A stretch of 64,000 bases of DNA from Nonomuraea sediminis (GTDB taxonomy: Bacteria; Actinomycetota; Actinomycetes; Streptosporangiales; Streptosporangiaceae), in assembly GCF_018531495.1 (NCBI RefSeq), contig NZ_JAHDTI010000001.1, positions 1,302,001-1,366,000 on the forward strand. Direction: 5' to 3'. The translations under genes and the position numbers were made by a program. The notes below the pieces were generated by a model. That model was given only the letters and a program-made list of their open reading frames with translations. It was not told where the DNA came from and searched no databases. Shown piece after piece: positions 33,523 through 41,997 of the stretch. Position 1 is the stretch's first letter, and each line of letters opens with the position of its first letter.

Positions 33523-35192
33523 GTAAGTGCCTCCATCAGTACGGTCTTCTCGCGGTCGATGCCGCGGACGTAGTCGTCGACCTGCCGGGCGACCTCGGCG
33601 TCGGACAGCCCGAGCTCCCTCTGGAGCAGCCGGCCGACCTCCGGGGCCGCCTTGACCGACAGGTCACGGGCGAACACCCGCATGCGGGTACGGCGCGACA
33701 GCACGTCGTCGACGGTCCGCGCCAGCTCGCACCTGGCCGCGTAGACCACCTCGGCCCGCAGGTGCGCGGTGCCCTCGACGATCGGCTCGGCCAGGGAGGG
33801 GTCCTCGCTGAGGAGGTCGGTGACGAAGCGGGCCTCGGTTCCGTACCGCTGTCCCAGGTGGGCGCCCAGCCCTCCGGTCGCCGAGGTGGCCTCCGCGTCG
33901 TAACCGGCGCCCCCCAGCAGGGGCAGGCGTGCCGTACGGCATCGGGCCTTGCGGCCGAGCACCTTCAGTGCCGCGTCGACGACGAGCTCGCCCATGTGGC
34001 GGCTGGTGGTGAGCTTTCCGCCGGTGACGGTGACGAGCCCGTGCGCGTCGGTCGAGATGTGATGGTCGCGGCTCATGTCGAGCGTGGCCCCCTCCTTGCC
34101 GCCGACCAGGGGGCGGAGCCCCGCGATCGAGCCGACCACGTCCTCAGGGCCGAGGCCGGCGTCGAAGGCGGTGTTGGCCCCGTCGAGGAGGTACTGCATC
34201 TCCTGCCTGGTGCACAGCACGTGCTCCAGGGAGCCGTCGTAGTCGGTGTCCGTCGTCCCGACCACGACCACGTCTCCCCAGCGGGTGCAGGTCGCGCGGC
34301 GGGCCCGGCCGGGGATGGGCACGGTCACGGTGCCGTCGATGGGCAGCCGGGTCCAGGGCACCACGATGTGCACCCCTTTGGCGGGACGGATCCGGGGCCG
34401 GTGGCCGGGGTCCGACATGGCGTCGAGGGTGTCCGACCAGACTCCGGTGGCGTTGATCACGACGCTCGCCCGCACGTCGATCTCCCTGCCGTCGACCTCG
34501 ACGGTCGCGCCGCGTACCCTGCCGCCCTCGCGGACGAGGCCGCGGCAGGCGGCGCCGTTGAGCACGGTCGCCCCGAAGTGCGCCGCGGTACGCGCGATCG
34601 TCAGGGTCAGGCGCGCGTCGTCTGTGCGGCTGTCGTAGTAGAGCAGTCCGCCCTTGAGCTGTTCGGCGCGTAGCCGCGGGGCGCGGGCGAGGACCTCGGG
34701 CACGCTGAGCCGCCGGTGCAACCTGCCGATGCGCCAGCCTCCCGCGAGGTCGTAGGTCCACAGCAGGCCCTCGAAGGCCTTGGCGATGCGTGCGTCGAAG
34801 ACGCCGTCCTGGGCGAGCACGGGGAAGACGAAGGGCAGTCGCTGCACCAGATGCGGCGCGTTGTGACGGAATCGCTGCCGCTCCAGCAGCGAACGCCGGA
34901 CCAGCGGCAGGTTCCCCTGCTCGATGTACCGCAGGCCGCCATGCACCATCTTCGACGACTTGGACGACGTGCCCGACGCGAAGTCGTCTCGTTCCACGAG
35001 CGCCACGCTCAGGCCGCGGGTGACGGCGTCCAGCGCGGTGTAGCAGCCGGTGACGCCGCCGCCGACGACGAGGACGTCCACGGGCCGGGAGGCGAGCCGT
35101 TCGATCTGCTCCCGGCGGTCGAGTGCGAGCGCGGTACGGCGGATGGCGCTCTTCGCCTCTGACCTCGCCGTGCGTTCGGGAAGCCGGATCAC
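33519..35192 (-). CDS. glpD: Glycerol-3-phosphate dehydrogenase (FAD-dependent)
   Basis: A 557-residue GlpD/GlpA-type flavoenzyme. The FAD dinucleotide motif is VLVVGGGVTGCYTALDA, followed by the family block RDDFASGTSSKSSKMVHGGLRYIEQG. GWRIGRLHRRLS, VINATGVWSD and VTVTGGKLTTSRHMGE are further conserved parts, and a C-terminal DAO_C helical domain closes it. It oxidises glycerol-3-phosphate to DHAP and passes electrons to quinones at the membrane. The GTG at 35192 forms a GTGA overlap with the kinase stop and has AGGAGG upstream. Regulation is probably by the leader terminator and GlpP. Confidence 0.95.
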   Translation of the reverse strand: MIRLPERTARSEAKSAIRRTALALDRREQIERLASRPVDVLVVGGGVTGCYTALDAVTRGLSVALVERDDFASGTSSKSSKMVHGGLRYIEQGNLPLVRRSLLERQRFRHNAPHLVQRLPFVFPVLAQDGVFDARIAKAFEGLLWTYDLAGGWRIGRLHRRLSVPEVLARAPRLRAEQLKGGLLYYDSRTDDARLTLTIARTAAHFGATVLNGAACRGLVREGGRVRGATVEVDGREIDVRASVVINATGVWSDTLDAMSDPGHRPRIRPAKGVHIVVPWTRLPIDGTVTVPIPGRARRATCTRWGDVVVVGTTDTDYDGSLEHVLCTRQEMQYLLDGANTAFDAGLGPEDVVGSIAGLRPLVGGKEGATLDMSRDHHISTDAHGLVTVTGGKLTTSRHMGELVVDAALKVLGRKARCRTARLPLLGGAGYDAEATSATGGLGAHLGQRYGTEARFVTDLLSEDPSLAEPIVEGTAHLRAEVVYAARCELARTVDDVLSRRTRMRVFARDLSVKAAPEVGRLLQRELGLSDAEVARQVDDYVRGIDREKTVLMEALT

Positions 35193-36724
35193 GACGGTGA
35201 TTCCTCCTGTGTGTCGGGTCCGAGACCGGTGTGGCGGGCCAGCAGGTCGCGCCAGGCGGCGCGGGCCTCCATGCGCTCGGCCTCGGAAAGGGTGGGTTCG
35301 AAGACGGGGGGCGGCTGGAGCCCGGCGACGGCCTGCGAGATGCTCGGCCACAGTCCGGCCCGTACGCCGCCGAGGTAGGCGACGCCGCGGAGGCTGGCGG
35401 TCTCGTGATCGCGGGCACGCCGTACCGGCCGGCCGATCAGATCCGCCTGGGCGGACATCAACACGTCGCTGCCGGCGAGCCCACCTCCGCAGAACAGGTC
35501 GGTGACCGGCCCGCCCATGACCTCCTCCACGCCTTCCAGCAGGTCGCACACCGAGTGCGCGAAGCCGTTGAGTACGCCGCGGGCCAGCTCCGCCCGGGTC
35601 GTGGACAGGCTGAGCCCGGTGAGGATTCCCGTGGCCGCCGGCGACCAGACAGGTGTCCGCACACCCGCAAGCGCGGGCAGGAACATCACCCGGGTCGGCC
35701 CGGTGTGCTCGCGGGCGAGTTCGGCCAGCTGGGCAGGCGAGTCGAACAGCCCGATCTCCTCGCACAGCCACCGCATCGCCGACCCCGTCGTCGAGGCGTA
35801 GCCCTCCAGGCTGAACACGGACGTGCCCCGCGACCGCCAGCCGACCAGAGTGAGCACCCCCGGCACCTGGCGGAGATGGACGGGAGGCCGATCGCCCGCG
35901 ACGGCGTCGAGGAACGTTCCGGTCCCGTGGACGGTCGTGGCCTGGCCTGGCCGATGAGCCCCGAGCGCGATCATCGCCGCGTGCTGGTCGCCCATGACGG
36001 ACAGGATGGGCAGCCGCACGCCGAGAACGGACGGGTCGGTGGCGCCGAAGTCGCCGTCGTCGTCGACGATCTCCGGCAGCACGTCGCGCGGGCAGCCGAG
36101 GAAGGCGACCCACGGCTCGTGCCAATCGCCGGTCCGCAGATCGTAGGCGCCCGCGGCCACGGCGTTCGTGGCCGACATGACGTGGCGCGCACCCCCGGTG
36201 AGCTTCCAGACCAGCCAGGTGTCGATGGAGCCGAAGGCCAGCCTTCCCTCTCTGTGGGCCCGGCGGGCGGCCGCGTTGCCGGCGATCTCCTCGGCCGCCC
36301 ACAGCAGCGGCGCCCGGGAGCCGACCGGCCGGCCGGTGTGCTCGACCAGGCGCGCGTCCCACTGCGGCTCCCATTCCCGCAGCCGGACGGCGTAGCGGCG
36401 GTCCTGCCACACCACGGCCTGGCTCAGCGGGGAGCCGGTCACCGTGTCCCACAGCAGCACCGTGGCGCGCTGGGTGGAGATCGACACCCCGGTGATCTCC
36501 ACCCGGTGCGCGGCCGCCCAGTCCAGCGCCTCACGGCAGACCCTGACGGTGTTCGCCCAGATCTCCGTCGCGTCCTGCTCGACCCGCAGATGGTCGGGCG
36601 AGCGGACCGAGAGTGGCAGGTACGCGGGTGGTGCGGCGCCGCCGTCGTCGAGGACGACGGCGGCCCGGGTACCCGTGGTGCCCTCATCGATGCTGAGTAC
36701 GCCTCGGCGGCGTTCCCTTGTCAT
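35189..36724 (-). CDS. glpK: FGGY-family carbohydrate kinase, glycerol kinase-like
   Basis: A 511-residue FGGY kinase. The N-terminal phosphate-binding block is LSIDEGTTGTRAAVV. Substrate-side motifs include SISTQRATVLLWD and VVWQDRR, the probable catalytic Asp is in VMGDQHAAMIALGAHRPG, and the ATP site has LFCGGGLAGSDVLMSAQADLIG. The order and the neighbouring GlpD favour glycerol as substrate, although erythritol or another polyol is possible because this branch is not the canonical GlpK (DEGTTGTRA instead of DQGTTSTRA). Start ATG at 36724 follows AAAGGA. The gene overlaps GlpD by GTGA. Confidence 0.85.
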   Translation of the reverse strand: MTRERRRGVLSIDEGTTGTRAAVVLDDGGAAPPAYLPLSVRSPDHLRVEQDATEIWANTVRVCREALDWAAAHRVEITGVSISTQRATVLLWDTVTGSPLSQAVVWQDRRYAVRLREWEPQWDARLVEHTGRPVGSRAPLLWAAEEIAGNAAARRAHREGRLAFGSIDTWLVWKLTGGARHVMSATNAVAAGAYDLRTGDWHEPWVAFLGCPRDVLPEIVDDDGDFGATDPSVLGVRLPILSVMGDQHAAMIALGAHRPGQATTVHGTGTFLDAVAGDRPPVHLRQVPGVLTLVGWRSRGTSVFSLEGYASTTGSAMRWLCEEIGLFDSPAQLAELAREHTGPTRVMFLPALAGVRTPVWSPAATGILTGLSLSTTRAELARGVLNGFAHSVCDLLEGVEEVMGGPVTDLFCGGGLAGSDVLMSAQADLIGRPVRRARDHETASLRGVAYLGGVRAGLWPSISQAVAGLQPPPVFEPTLSEAERMEARAAWRDLLARHTGLGPDTQEESPS

Positions 36725-36763
36725 CCGCGAAGGTCCTTTCATCGCGTCCGAGCCGGACACCGT

Positions 36764-38200
36764 TCAGGCCGACACCGTCGTGCGCTGCGGGAGGCTGATC
36801 GCCTCTCCCTCCAGGTTCACCGCGACGCGGGTCGGGTCCCACTTGATCGCCACGCAGGTGAGCAGGCCCACCAGCGGCACCACCGACAGGACCATCAGGC
36901 TGCTGCCCACTCCGATACCCGCCTGGAGCTGCGGGAACAGATACAGACCCGCAACCGATCCGAGGCTGCCGAGCATGCCGGTCACGCCGGTGCCCAGCGT
37001 GCGGAGGTCGCTGCGGTACGACAGCGCCGCGATCGACTTGCCGTTGGGGCCGGGGCCGGCGGAGTGGAAGAAGATGAACAGCACCGGCAGCAGCGCGGCC
37101 AGCCCGATGGGCAGCTGCTTGAACGTCGCGCCCATGACCAGCAGGGCGACGAACACCATGGCGTAGCCGGCCATCGAACTGACCCGCAGGCCGAACCGGC
37201 GGCCCGCGTAGGCCGACAGGCAGCCGCCGACGATGCCGACCGCGTTGAAGGCCATGGAACCGAACGTCGCCTTCTCGAACTCCTTGCCGAACAGCTCGAG
37301 ACTGATCACCGGCAGGTACCAGCCCACGGCGAAGTACTGCATGGCCTGGGTGAGGGAGATGGCGGTCGACAGCACGGTCCTGGGCAGGTACGGCTTGCGG
37401 AACAGGACGCCCGCGTCCCGCAACCCGACCTGGCGGGCGGGGTCCTGCGCGGGCCCGGTCTCCTGTGTTCCTTCCTGCACGGCGAAGCCGTACATCCGGC
37501 GCAGGTTCGCCGCGGACTCCCGCAGCCTGCCCTTGGCGGCCAGCCAGGTGGGGCTCTCGACCAGGAAGACCAGCTGCAGGACGAACAGGACGAGCGCGAA
37601 GGCGGCCGAAGAGCCGACGGACCAGCGCCAGATGTCGGCGCCGACGTCGAACTTGTAGAACAGCAGGGTAAGCAGGAGGTTCGTGGTCGTCGCCGTGTAC
37701 CAGACGCCCTGCCAGAAGTTGAGTCTGCCCTTGAGGGAGGCGGGGGTGTACTCGGCGAGCAGCGCCATCGCCACCGCGAAGTCGATGCCGTAAGCGATGC
37801 CCACGAAGGCCCGCCCGGCGAAGACCGTCTGGAAGTCCGAACCGGCCGCCGTCAGCACCGCGCCGATCGCGAAGACGACCTTCGTCATCAGCAGCGGCCT
37901 GACCCGGCCGATCCGCGCGGCGAGCCAGCCGCCGAAGGGATTGGAGACGATGGCGATCGCCGGAGCCATCGCGGTGAGCACGCCGACCTGCGTGGGCGAC
38001 AGGCCCAGCTGCTTCACCATGGGGGCCAGTCCTGCTCCCAGTGCAGCGTTGGAGTAGGCGTCGAGGAACAGGCCCGCCAGGGCGAGGAACCAGATCCAGT
38101 TCGCCCTGCCGGTCAGGCTCTTGAGGGTGTCGATGAGGTTGGCAGCGTCGCCCGCGTTGCCGATGACCGTTGTTCTCGTGTGAGCGGAGCCGTCGTTCAT
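36764..38200 (-). CDS. MFS transporter (sugar-porter-like), probable polyol/glycerol-phosphate uptake
   Basis: A 478-residue 12-helix transporter. The loop 2-3 motif is GGWLAARIGRVRPLL, and the central loop has ESPTWLAAKGRL, like the PESPRWL of sugar porters. FFHSAGPGPNGKS takes the place of a loop near helix 10. It is the first gene of the glp operon, so it probably imports glycerol, glycerol-3-phosphate or a related polyol. The ATG at 38200 has AAAGGCGG upstream. Its leader carries a terminator hairpin and a good promoter. Confidence 0.88.
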   Translation of the reverse strand: MNDGSAHTRTTVIGNAGDAANLIDTLKSLTGRANWIWFLALAGLFLDAYSNAALGAGLAPMVKQLGLSPTQVGVLTAMAPAIAIVSNPFGGWLAARIGRVRPLLMTKVVFAIGAVLTAAGSDFQTVFAGRAFVGIAYGIDFAVAMALLAEYTPASLKGRLNFWQGVWYTATTTNLLLTLLFYKFDVGADIWRWSVGSSAAFALVLFVLQLVFLVESPTWLAAKGRLRESAANLRRMYGFAVQEGTQETGPAQDPARQVGLRDAGVLFRKPYLPRTVLSTAISLTQAMQYFAVGWYLPVISLELFGKEFEKATFGSMAFNAVGIVGGCLSAYAGRRFGLRVSSMAGYAMVFVALLVMGATFKQLPIGLAALLPVLFIFFHSAGPGPNGKSIAALSYRSDLRTLGTGVTGMLGSLGSVAGLYLFPQLQAGIGVGSSLMVLSVVPLVGLLTCVAIKWDPTRVAVNLEGEAISLPQRTTVSA

Positions 38201-38252
38201 GCTCAGCCGCCTTTCGGGGGGTGTTGTCCCTTGCCAGCGGTCCGAGAACGAC

Positions 38253-38298
38253 AAAAAGCACAGACGAAGACCACTGACAGGGATGTCTTCGTCTGTGC
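38253..38298 (-). terminator. Leader terminator of the glp operon (GlpP antitermination target)
   Basis: On the minus strand, GCACAGACGAAGAC, a 13-nt loop and GTCTTCGTCTGTGC form a perfect 14-bp stem followed at once by TTTTT. It lies between the promoter and the first gene, 53 nt ahead of the MFS start. A terminator inside a leader implies regulated read-through; glpP in the same operon supplies the factor. Confidence 0.85.
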
Positions 38299-38313
38299 CT
38301 GTCGGTTGACGGG

Positions 38314-38343
38314 ACGTTATTTGCGGTCTGTCCGTTTTGTCAA
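38314..38343 (-). promoter_or_regulatory. Promoter of the glp operon
   Basis: On the minus strand, TTGACA (38343-38338) and TAACGT (38319-38314) have an 18-bp spacer. Transcription should start near 38307, about 9 nt before the terminator stem. It is the best sigma-70-type promoter in the window. Confidence 0.75.
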
Positions 38344-38382
38344 GTGGTGCAGGCTGGTTGTGAGATGTTGCGGCCTTCGCCC

Positions 38383-38396
38383 TAAAGTCACCTGGC
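38383..38396 (+). promoter_or_regulatory. Candidate -10 of a leaderless transcript
   Basis: TAAAGT (38383-38388) ends 8 nt before the ATG at 38397. No ribosome-binding site other than a weak CCTGG is present. Confidence 0.35.
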
Positions 38397-38690
38397 ATGG
38401 CTTATGTCGTGCAAGCTGTGTGGATCGCCTGCGACGGCGAGGAGACCGCCGTCGCGGACATCATCCGGACCATCACCCCACTGTCGCGCCAGGAACCGGG
38501 CAACCTCGGCTACCAGGCCCATGTCTCCATCGACGACCCTCGACGGTTCATGATCTACGAGCAGTACGTCGACGCCGCGGCCTTCGAGGCGCACCGCGCC
38601 TCCGCCCACTTCCAGCAATACGTCGTCGGCGACTGCCTGGCCCGCCTCGCCTCCCGGGAGGTCGTCGCCTACGAACTCCTCGACCCCTGA
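38397..38690 (+). CDS. Antibiotic biosynthesis monooxygenase (ABM) domain protein
   Basis: A 97-residue dimeric alpha/beta barrel protein of the ABM/YgiN type. The pattern QEPGNLGYQAHVSIDDPRRFMIYEQYVDAAAFEAH has the conserved E-x-G-N and F-x-x-x-E-x-Y-x-x-x-x-A-x-x-x-H positions (written in parts of one helix-strand unit). Members act on quinols or as small monooxygenases without cofactor. The gene is divergent from the glp operon. Confidence 0.85.
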   Translation: MAYVVQAVWIACDGEETAVADIIRTITPLSRQEPGNLGYQAHVSIDDPRRFMIYEQYVDAAAFEAHRASAHFQQYVVGDCLARLASREVVAYELLDP

Positions 38691-38923
38691 CCGCGCCGGC
38701 CGCCACGACGCCAAACGCCTCCAACGCCCACGGAGGATGGCAGCCTCCGAGAAGACCGAGCGGGCCGGGCGCGAGAGGTGCCCTTTCGGAGTGACCGGTC
38801 GGGGCTCTCATCTGCCAGGTTGGGCGAGGCTTCACCCCGCCGGGTCCGCGCCACATCCTGGCAGGGATATCCCGCTGATCGACGGGAGGAACGCGTGGCC
38901 GGAAAGAACGCACGGAGCCGGTC

Positions 38924-40213
38924 GTGATGATGCCACCGCCAGGCCCGCAACAGGTTCTGACCTTCCTGCTCCAGCTCGCCGTACTGCTGATGGTCGCCCT
39001 GTGCATGGGGCGGCTGGCGATGCGGCTACGGATGCCCGCGGTGGTAGGCGAGCTGCTGTCGGGGGTGCTGCTGGGGCCCACTCTGCTGGGACGGCTGGCG
39101 GCCGACGGCGGGGCGATGCCGCTGGTTGACGCGGTCGGCCAGCTCGGCATGCTGTTGCTGGTCGGCGTGTGCGGGGCACAGCTGGACACGACGATGCTGC
39201 GGCACCGGGCCGGGACGGCGGTGCGGGTCAGTCTCGCCGGGCTGCTCATTCCGCTCGCGCTGGGGGTGGCGGCGGGGCTCGTGTACGGGAAGGTGGTACG
39301 GACGCCGGGAGATCCAGTGGTGTTCGCGCTGTTCCTCGGTGTCGCCATGTGCGTGAGCGCGATCCCGGTGATCGCCAAGACGCTCACCGACATGAACCTG
39401 CTCCACCGCGACCTCGGACAGCTCACGCTGACGGCGGGGGTGTTCGATGACGCGGTGGGCTGGTTCCTGCTGACGGTGGTGTCGGCGATGGCCACGGCGG
39501 GCTTGCGGCCCGGCCAGGTGGGACTGTCCATCCTGTACGTGTGCGGGTTCGTGGTGGCGGCGTGGGCCGTGGGCAGGCCGCTGGTCAGGGTCGCGTTCCG
39601 GGTGGCACGGCGGGCCGGTGATGCGGCACCGTCGATCGCGCTGGCGGTGGTGGTGATCCTGCTTGGCGCGGCGGCGACCCAGGCGATGGGGATGGAGCCG
39701 GTGTTCGGGGCGTTCGTGGCGGGGCTGCTGCTCGGCTCACCCGGCGCGGCCGAGTTGAGGGCGCTGGCGGCGTTGCGGACGACCGTGTTCGCCGTGCTGG
39801 CACCGATCTTCCTGGCCGCGGCCGGGCTGCGGGTGGATCTCACGGCGCTCGGTAACGGGCGGGTGCTGCTGCTCGCGGTGGTGCTGCTGGTGGTGGCGAT
39901 CATCGGGAAGTTCGCCGGTGCCTACCTGGGGGCGCGGCTGAGCGGGCTGAGCCGCTGGGAAGGGCTGGCGCTGGGGGCAGGGATGAACGCCCGCGGGGCG
40001 GTTGAGGTGGTGGTCGCCATGGTGGGCCTGCGTCTGAGGATCCTGGACGTCGCCGCGTACACGGTGGTGATCCTGATCGCCGCGGTCACCTCGCTCATCG
40101 CGCCGCCGCTGCTGCGCCTGGCCATGAGCCGGGTACACCCCCCGACGCCCGACGAACGCCGGCGCGGAGAGGAGTTGAGCGCACTGGCGTCGGCCGATGG
40201 CACGCGCCGATGA
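38924..40213 (+). CDS. Cation:proton antiporter (CPA2 family)
   Basis: A 429-residue membrane protein with 12-13 hydrophobic segments. FDDAVGWFLLTVV contains the ion-binding Asp pair of CPA2 antiporters, PVVGELLxG-type RMPAVVGELLSGVLLGPTLLG is the conserved start, and GMNARGAVEVVVA is the late signature. Such Na+/H+ or K+/H+ antiporters are often found at the edge of NRPS gene clusters (for example glycopeptide clusters). The start is one of GTG 38924, ATG 38927 or ATG 38930. It converges on the cluster's exporter gene at 33 bp distance. Confidence 0.9.
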   Translation: MMMPPPGPQQVLTFLLQLAVLLMVALCMGRLAMRLRMPAVVGELLSGVLLGPTLLGRLAADGGAMPLVDAVGQLGMLLLVGVCGAQLDTTMLRHRAGTAVRVSLAGLLIPLALGVAAGLVYGKVVRTPGDPVVFALFLGVAMCVSAIPVIAKTLTDMNLLHRDLGQLTLTAGVFDDAVGWFLLTVVSAMATAGLRPGQVGLSILYVCGFVVAAWAVGRPLVRVAFRVARRAGDAAPSIALAVVVILLGAAATQAMGMEPVFGAFVAGLLLGSPGAAELRALAALRTTVFAVLAPIFLAAAGLRVDLTALGNGRVLLLAVVLLVVAIIGKFAGAYLGARLSGLSRWEGLALGAGMNARGAVEVVVAMVGLRLRILDVAAYTVVILIAAVTSLIAPPLLRLAMSRVHPPTPDERRRGEELSALASADGTRR

Positions 40214-40215
40214 CA

Positions 40216-40230
40216 GCGGCCCAAAGCCGC
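40216..40230. terminator. Short hairpin between convergent genes
   Basis: GCGGC, 5-nt loop, GCCGC between the stop codons of the antiporter and the DHA2 exporter. A 5-bp stem makes it a weak candidate. Confidence 0.3.
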
Positions 40231-40246
40231 CGATGGCCCACGGGGG

Positions 40247-41605
40247 TCAGGTGCGGACGCGGCGCCGCTCGCGCATGAAGGCGAAAGCGATGACGGCTCC
40301 CACCAGGAAGGCGGCACCGGCGATCAGGAACGCCCGATGCATCCCGAGAACGAATCCTCCGGCCGCACCGACGACGGAGCCGAGCAGCGCGATACCGATG
40401 AGGCCGCCCACCTGCTGCATGGTCATGCCGACCGCCGAGGCGAGCCCGGCCTGCCGCTGGTCCACGGCGCCGATGATGGCGGCGTTGGTGGGCGACATGG
40501 TGAGCCCGAGCCCGAGTCCGAACAGCACGAGCACCGGCCACCAGCTCCCGTACGGCGTCCGCTCCCCGACCGTGACTAACAGCAGCAGCCCGGTACCGGC
40601 GAGGGCGAGCCCTGCGGTCATGGGCGCGCGGCTGCCGACCCGCCCGGCCAGCCGCCCGGCGATCGGGGCGGCGACGACGACAGCGGCCATGGCGGGCAGC
40701 AGCCGCACGCCGGATTCGGCCGCCGAGTAGCGCTGCACCTGCTGGAGGAAGAGCGACAGGAAGAAGAACGACCCGAGCAGCCCGAACCCGACCAGGAAGA
40801 TCACCGCGGTCCCGGAGGCGAAGCGCGGCCTGGCGAACAGCCGCAACGGCACCATCGGATCGGCGGCCCGCCTCTCGACGAGCAGGAACCCGGTCAGCGC
40901 CGCCACCGCCACCCCCAGCGCGCCCAGGATGAGCGGCGACGTCCACCCTGCCCGGCCCCCCTCGATCAACGCATACGTCAGCGCGGCCAGTCCGGCGATC
41001 GCCAGCACCTGCCCGGGCACGTCGGCGCCGCGGCGCGGGTCGCGCGTCTCGGGGAACACGCGGGCGGCGAGGAAGATCGCCACTGCGCCGAGCGGCAGGT
41101 TCAGGTAGAAGACGCTGGGCCAGCCGGCGAAGTGCACCAGCGCGCCTCCGGCGGGCGGCCCGAGCAGCAGCGCCAGTCCTGAGGTGCCCGACCAGATGCC
41201 GATCGCCTTGGCCCGTTCGCGCTCGTCGGGAAAGGCGGCGGCCAGGATGGACATGGTGCCGGGCAGCAGCGCCGCGGCCCCCATGCCCTGGACCATCCGC
41301 CCGGCGACGAGCACGGCCAGGCTCCCTGCCAGCGCGCACACCAGCGAGCCCGCGCAGAACACGACCATCCCGGCGATGAACACGCGCCGGCGCCCCCAGC
41401 GGTCGCCGAGGGCGCCGGCGCTCAGCAGGAGGCTGGCGAAGACCAGGATGTACGCGTCGATGATCCACTGCAGGCCGGCGATCCGTACGTCCAGGTCTTC
41501 GGCGATGGCCGGGAGGGCCAGGTTCACCACGGTGGAGTCGAGCAGCGTCATGAACAGCGCCAGGCAGAGGCCCACCACGGTGAGCGTCCTGGCCCTAGCT
41601 TCCAT
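40247..41605 (-). CDS. DHA2-type MFS drug exporter
   Basis: A 452-residue transporter of the EmrB/QacA (14-helix) class. LDSTVVNLALPAIAEDL is the motif D1 in helix 1, GALGDRWGRRRVFIAG is motif A, and WSGTSGLALLLGPPAGGALV is the motif C (antiporter) in helix 5. It is the last gene of the biosynthetic operon and is the likely exporter and self-resistance factor for the product. ATG at 41605 follows GAGGTGA and lies inside the upstream gene's end (11-nt overlap). Confidence 0.9.
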   Translation of the reverse strand: MEARARTLTVVGLCLALFMTLLDSTVVNLALPAIAEDLDVRIAGLQWIIDAYILVFASLLLSAGALGDRWGRRRVFIAGMVVFCAGSLVCALAGSLAVLVAGRMVQGMGAAALLPGTMSILAAAFPDERERAKAIGIWSGTSGLALLLGPPAGGALVHFAGWPSVFYLNLPLGAVAIFLAARVFPETRDPRRGADVPGQVLAIAGLAALTYALIEGGRAGWTSPLILGALGVAVAALTGFLLVERRAADPMVPLRLFARPRFASGTAVIFLVGFGLLGSFFFLSLFLQQVQRYSAAESGVRLLPAMAAVVVAAPIAGRLAGRVGSRAPMTAGLALAGTGLLLLVTVGERTPYGSWWPVLVLFGLGLGLTMSPTNAAIIGAVDQRQAGLASAVGMTMQQVGGLIGIALLGSVVGAAGGFVLGMHRAFLIAGAAFLVGAVIAFAFMRERRRVRT

Positions 41606-41993
41606 GGGGATCACCTCGTTGTCGGGTGGACCGGCCTCGAAAAGATCGGAGGGACCGCAGCCGGAAGCGGAGCGCCCGCCGGTCCCGCCAGAGGTGGACC
41701 GCGAGCGCGATGGTCAGCAACCACGACAGGCCGCCGTGCCACGGCGCCGCAGTCTGTGATCCAGCGAGCTGGAAGGCGCCGCTGACCAGCACCACCAGCA
41801 GGCCGGCCAGCAGGGCGGCAGTGAGCCGGCGGTCGCGGGCGGCGCGGTCGCGACGCTGCCAGAAGTGCAGCGCGACGAGCCCGGCGAACGCCGACCCGAC
41901 GATCGTGTGCGCCAGGAACGGCGTCCCGATCAGGACGAACCCGAGCACGAACGCGGCAAGCAGCCCGGCCTCGACGAGCCCTCCCCGCTTCAT
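41595..41993 (-). CDS. Small membrane protein of the biosynthetic operon
   Basis: A 132-residue protein with four hydrophobic segments (AGLLAAFVLGFVLIG, IVGSAFAGLVALHFWQ, LTAALLAGLLVVLVSGAFQLAG, LSWLLTIALAVHLW) and histidines at helix ends (LHFWQRR, WHGGL, VHLWRD), in the style of cytochrome-b-like DUF4405 proteins. It might carry haem or assist an oxidative step, but that is a guess. It is embedded in the operon between the thioesterase and the exporter, so a role linked to the product (export, redox) is likely. Confidence 0.65.
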   Translation of the reverse strand: MKRGGLVEAGLLAAFVLGFVLIGTPFLAHTIVGSAFAGLVALHFWQRRDRAARDRRLTAALLAGLLVVLVSGAFQLAGSQTAAPWHGGLSWLLTIALAVHLWRDRRALRFRLRSLRSFRGRSTRQRGDPHGS

Positions 41994-41997
41994 CGCC

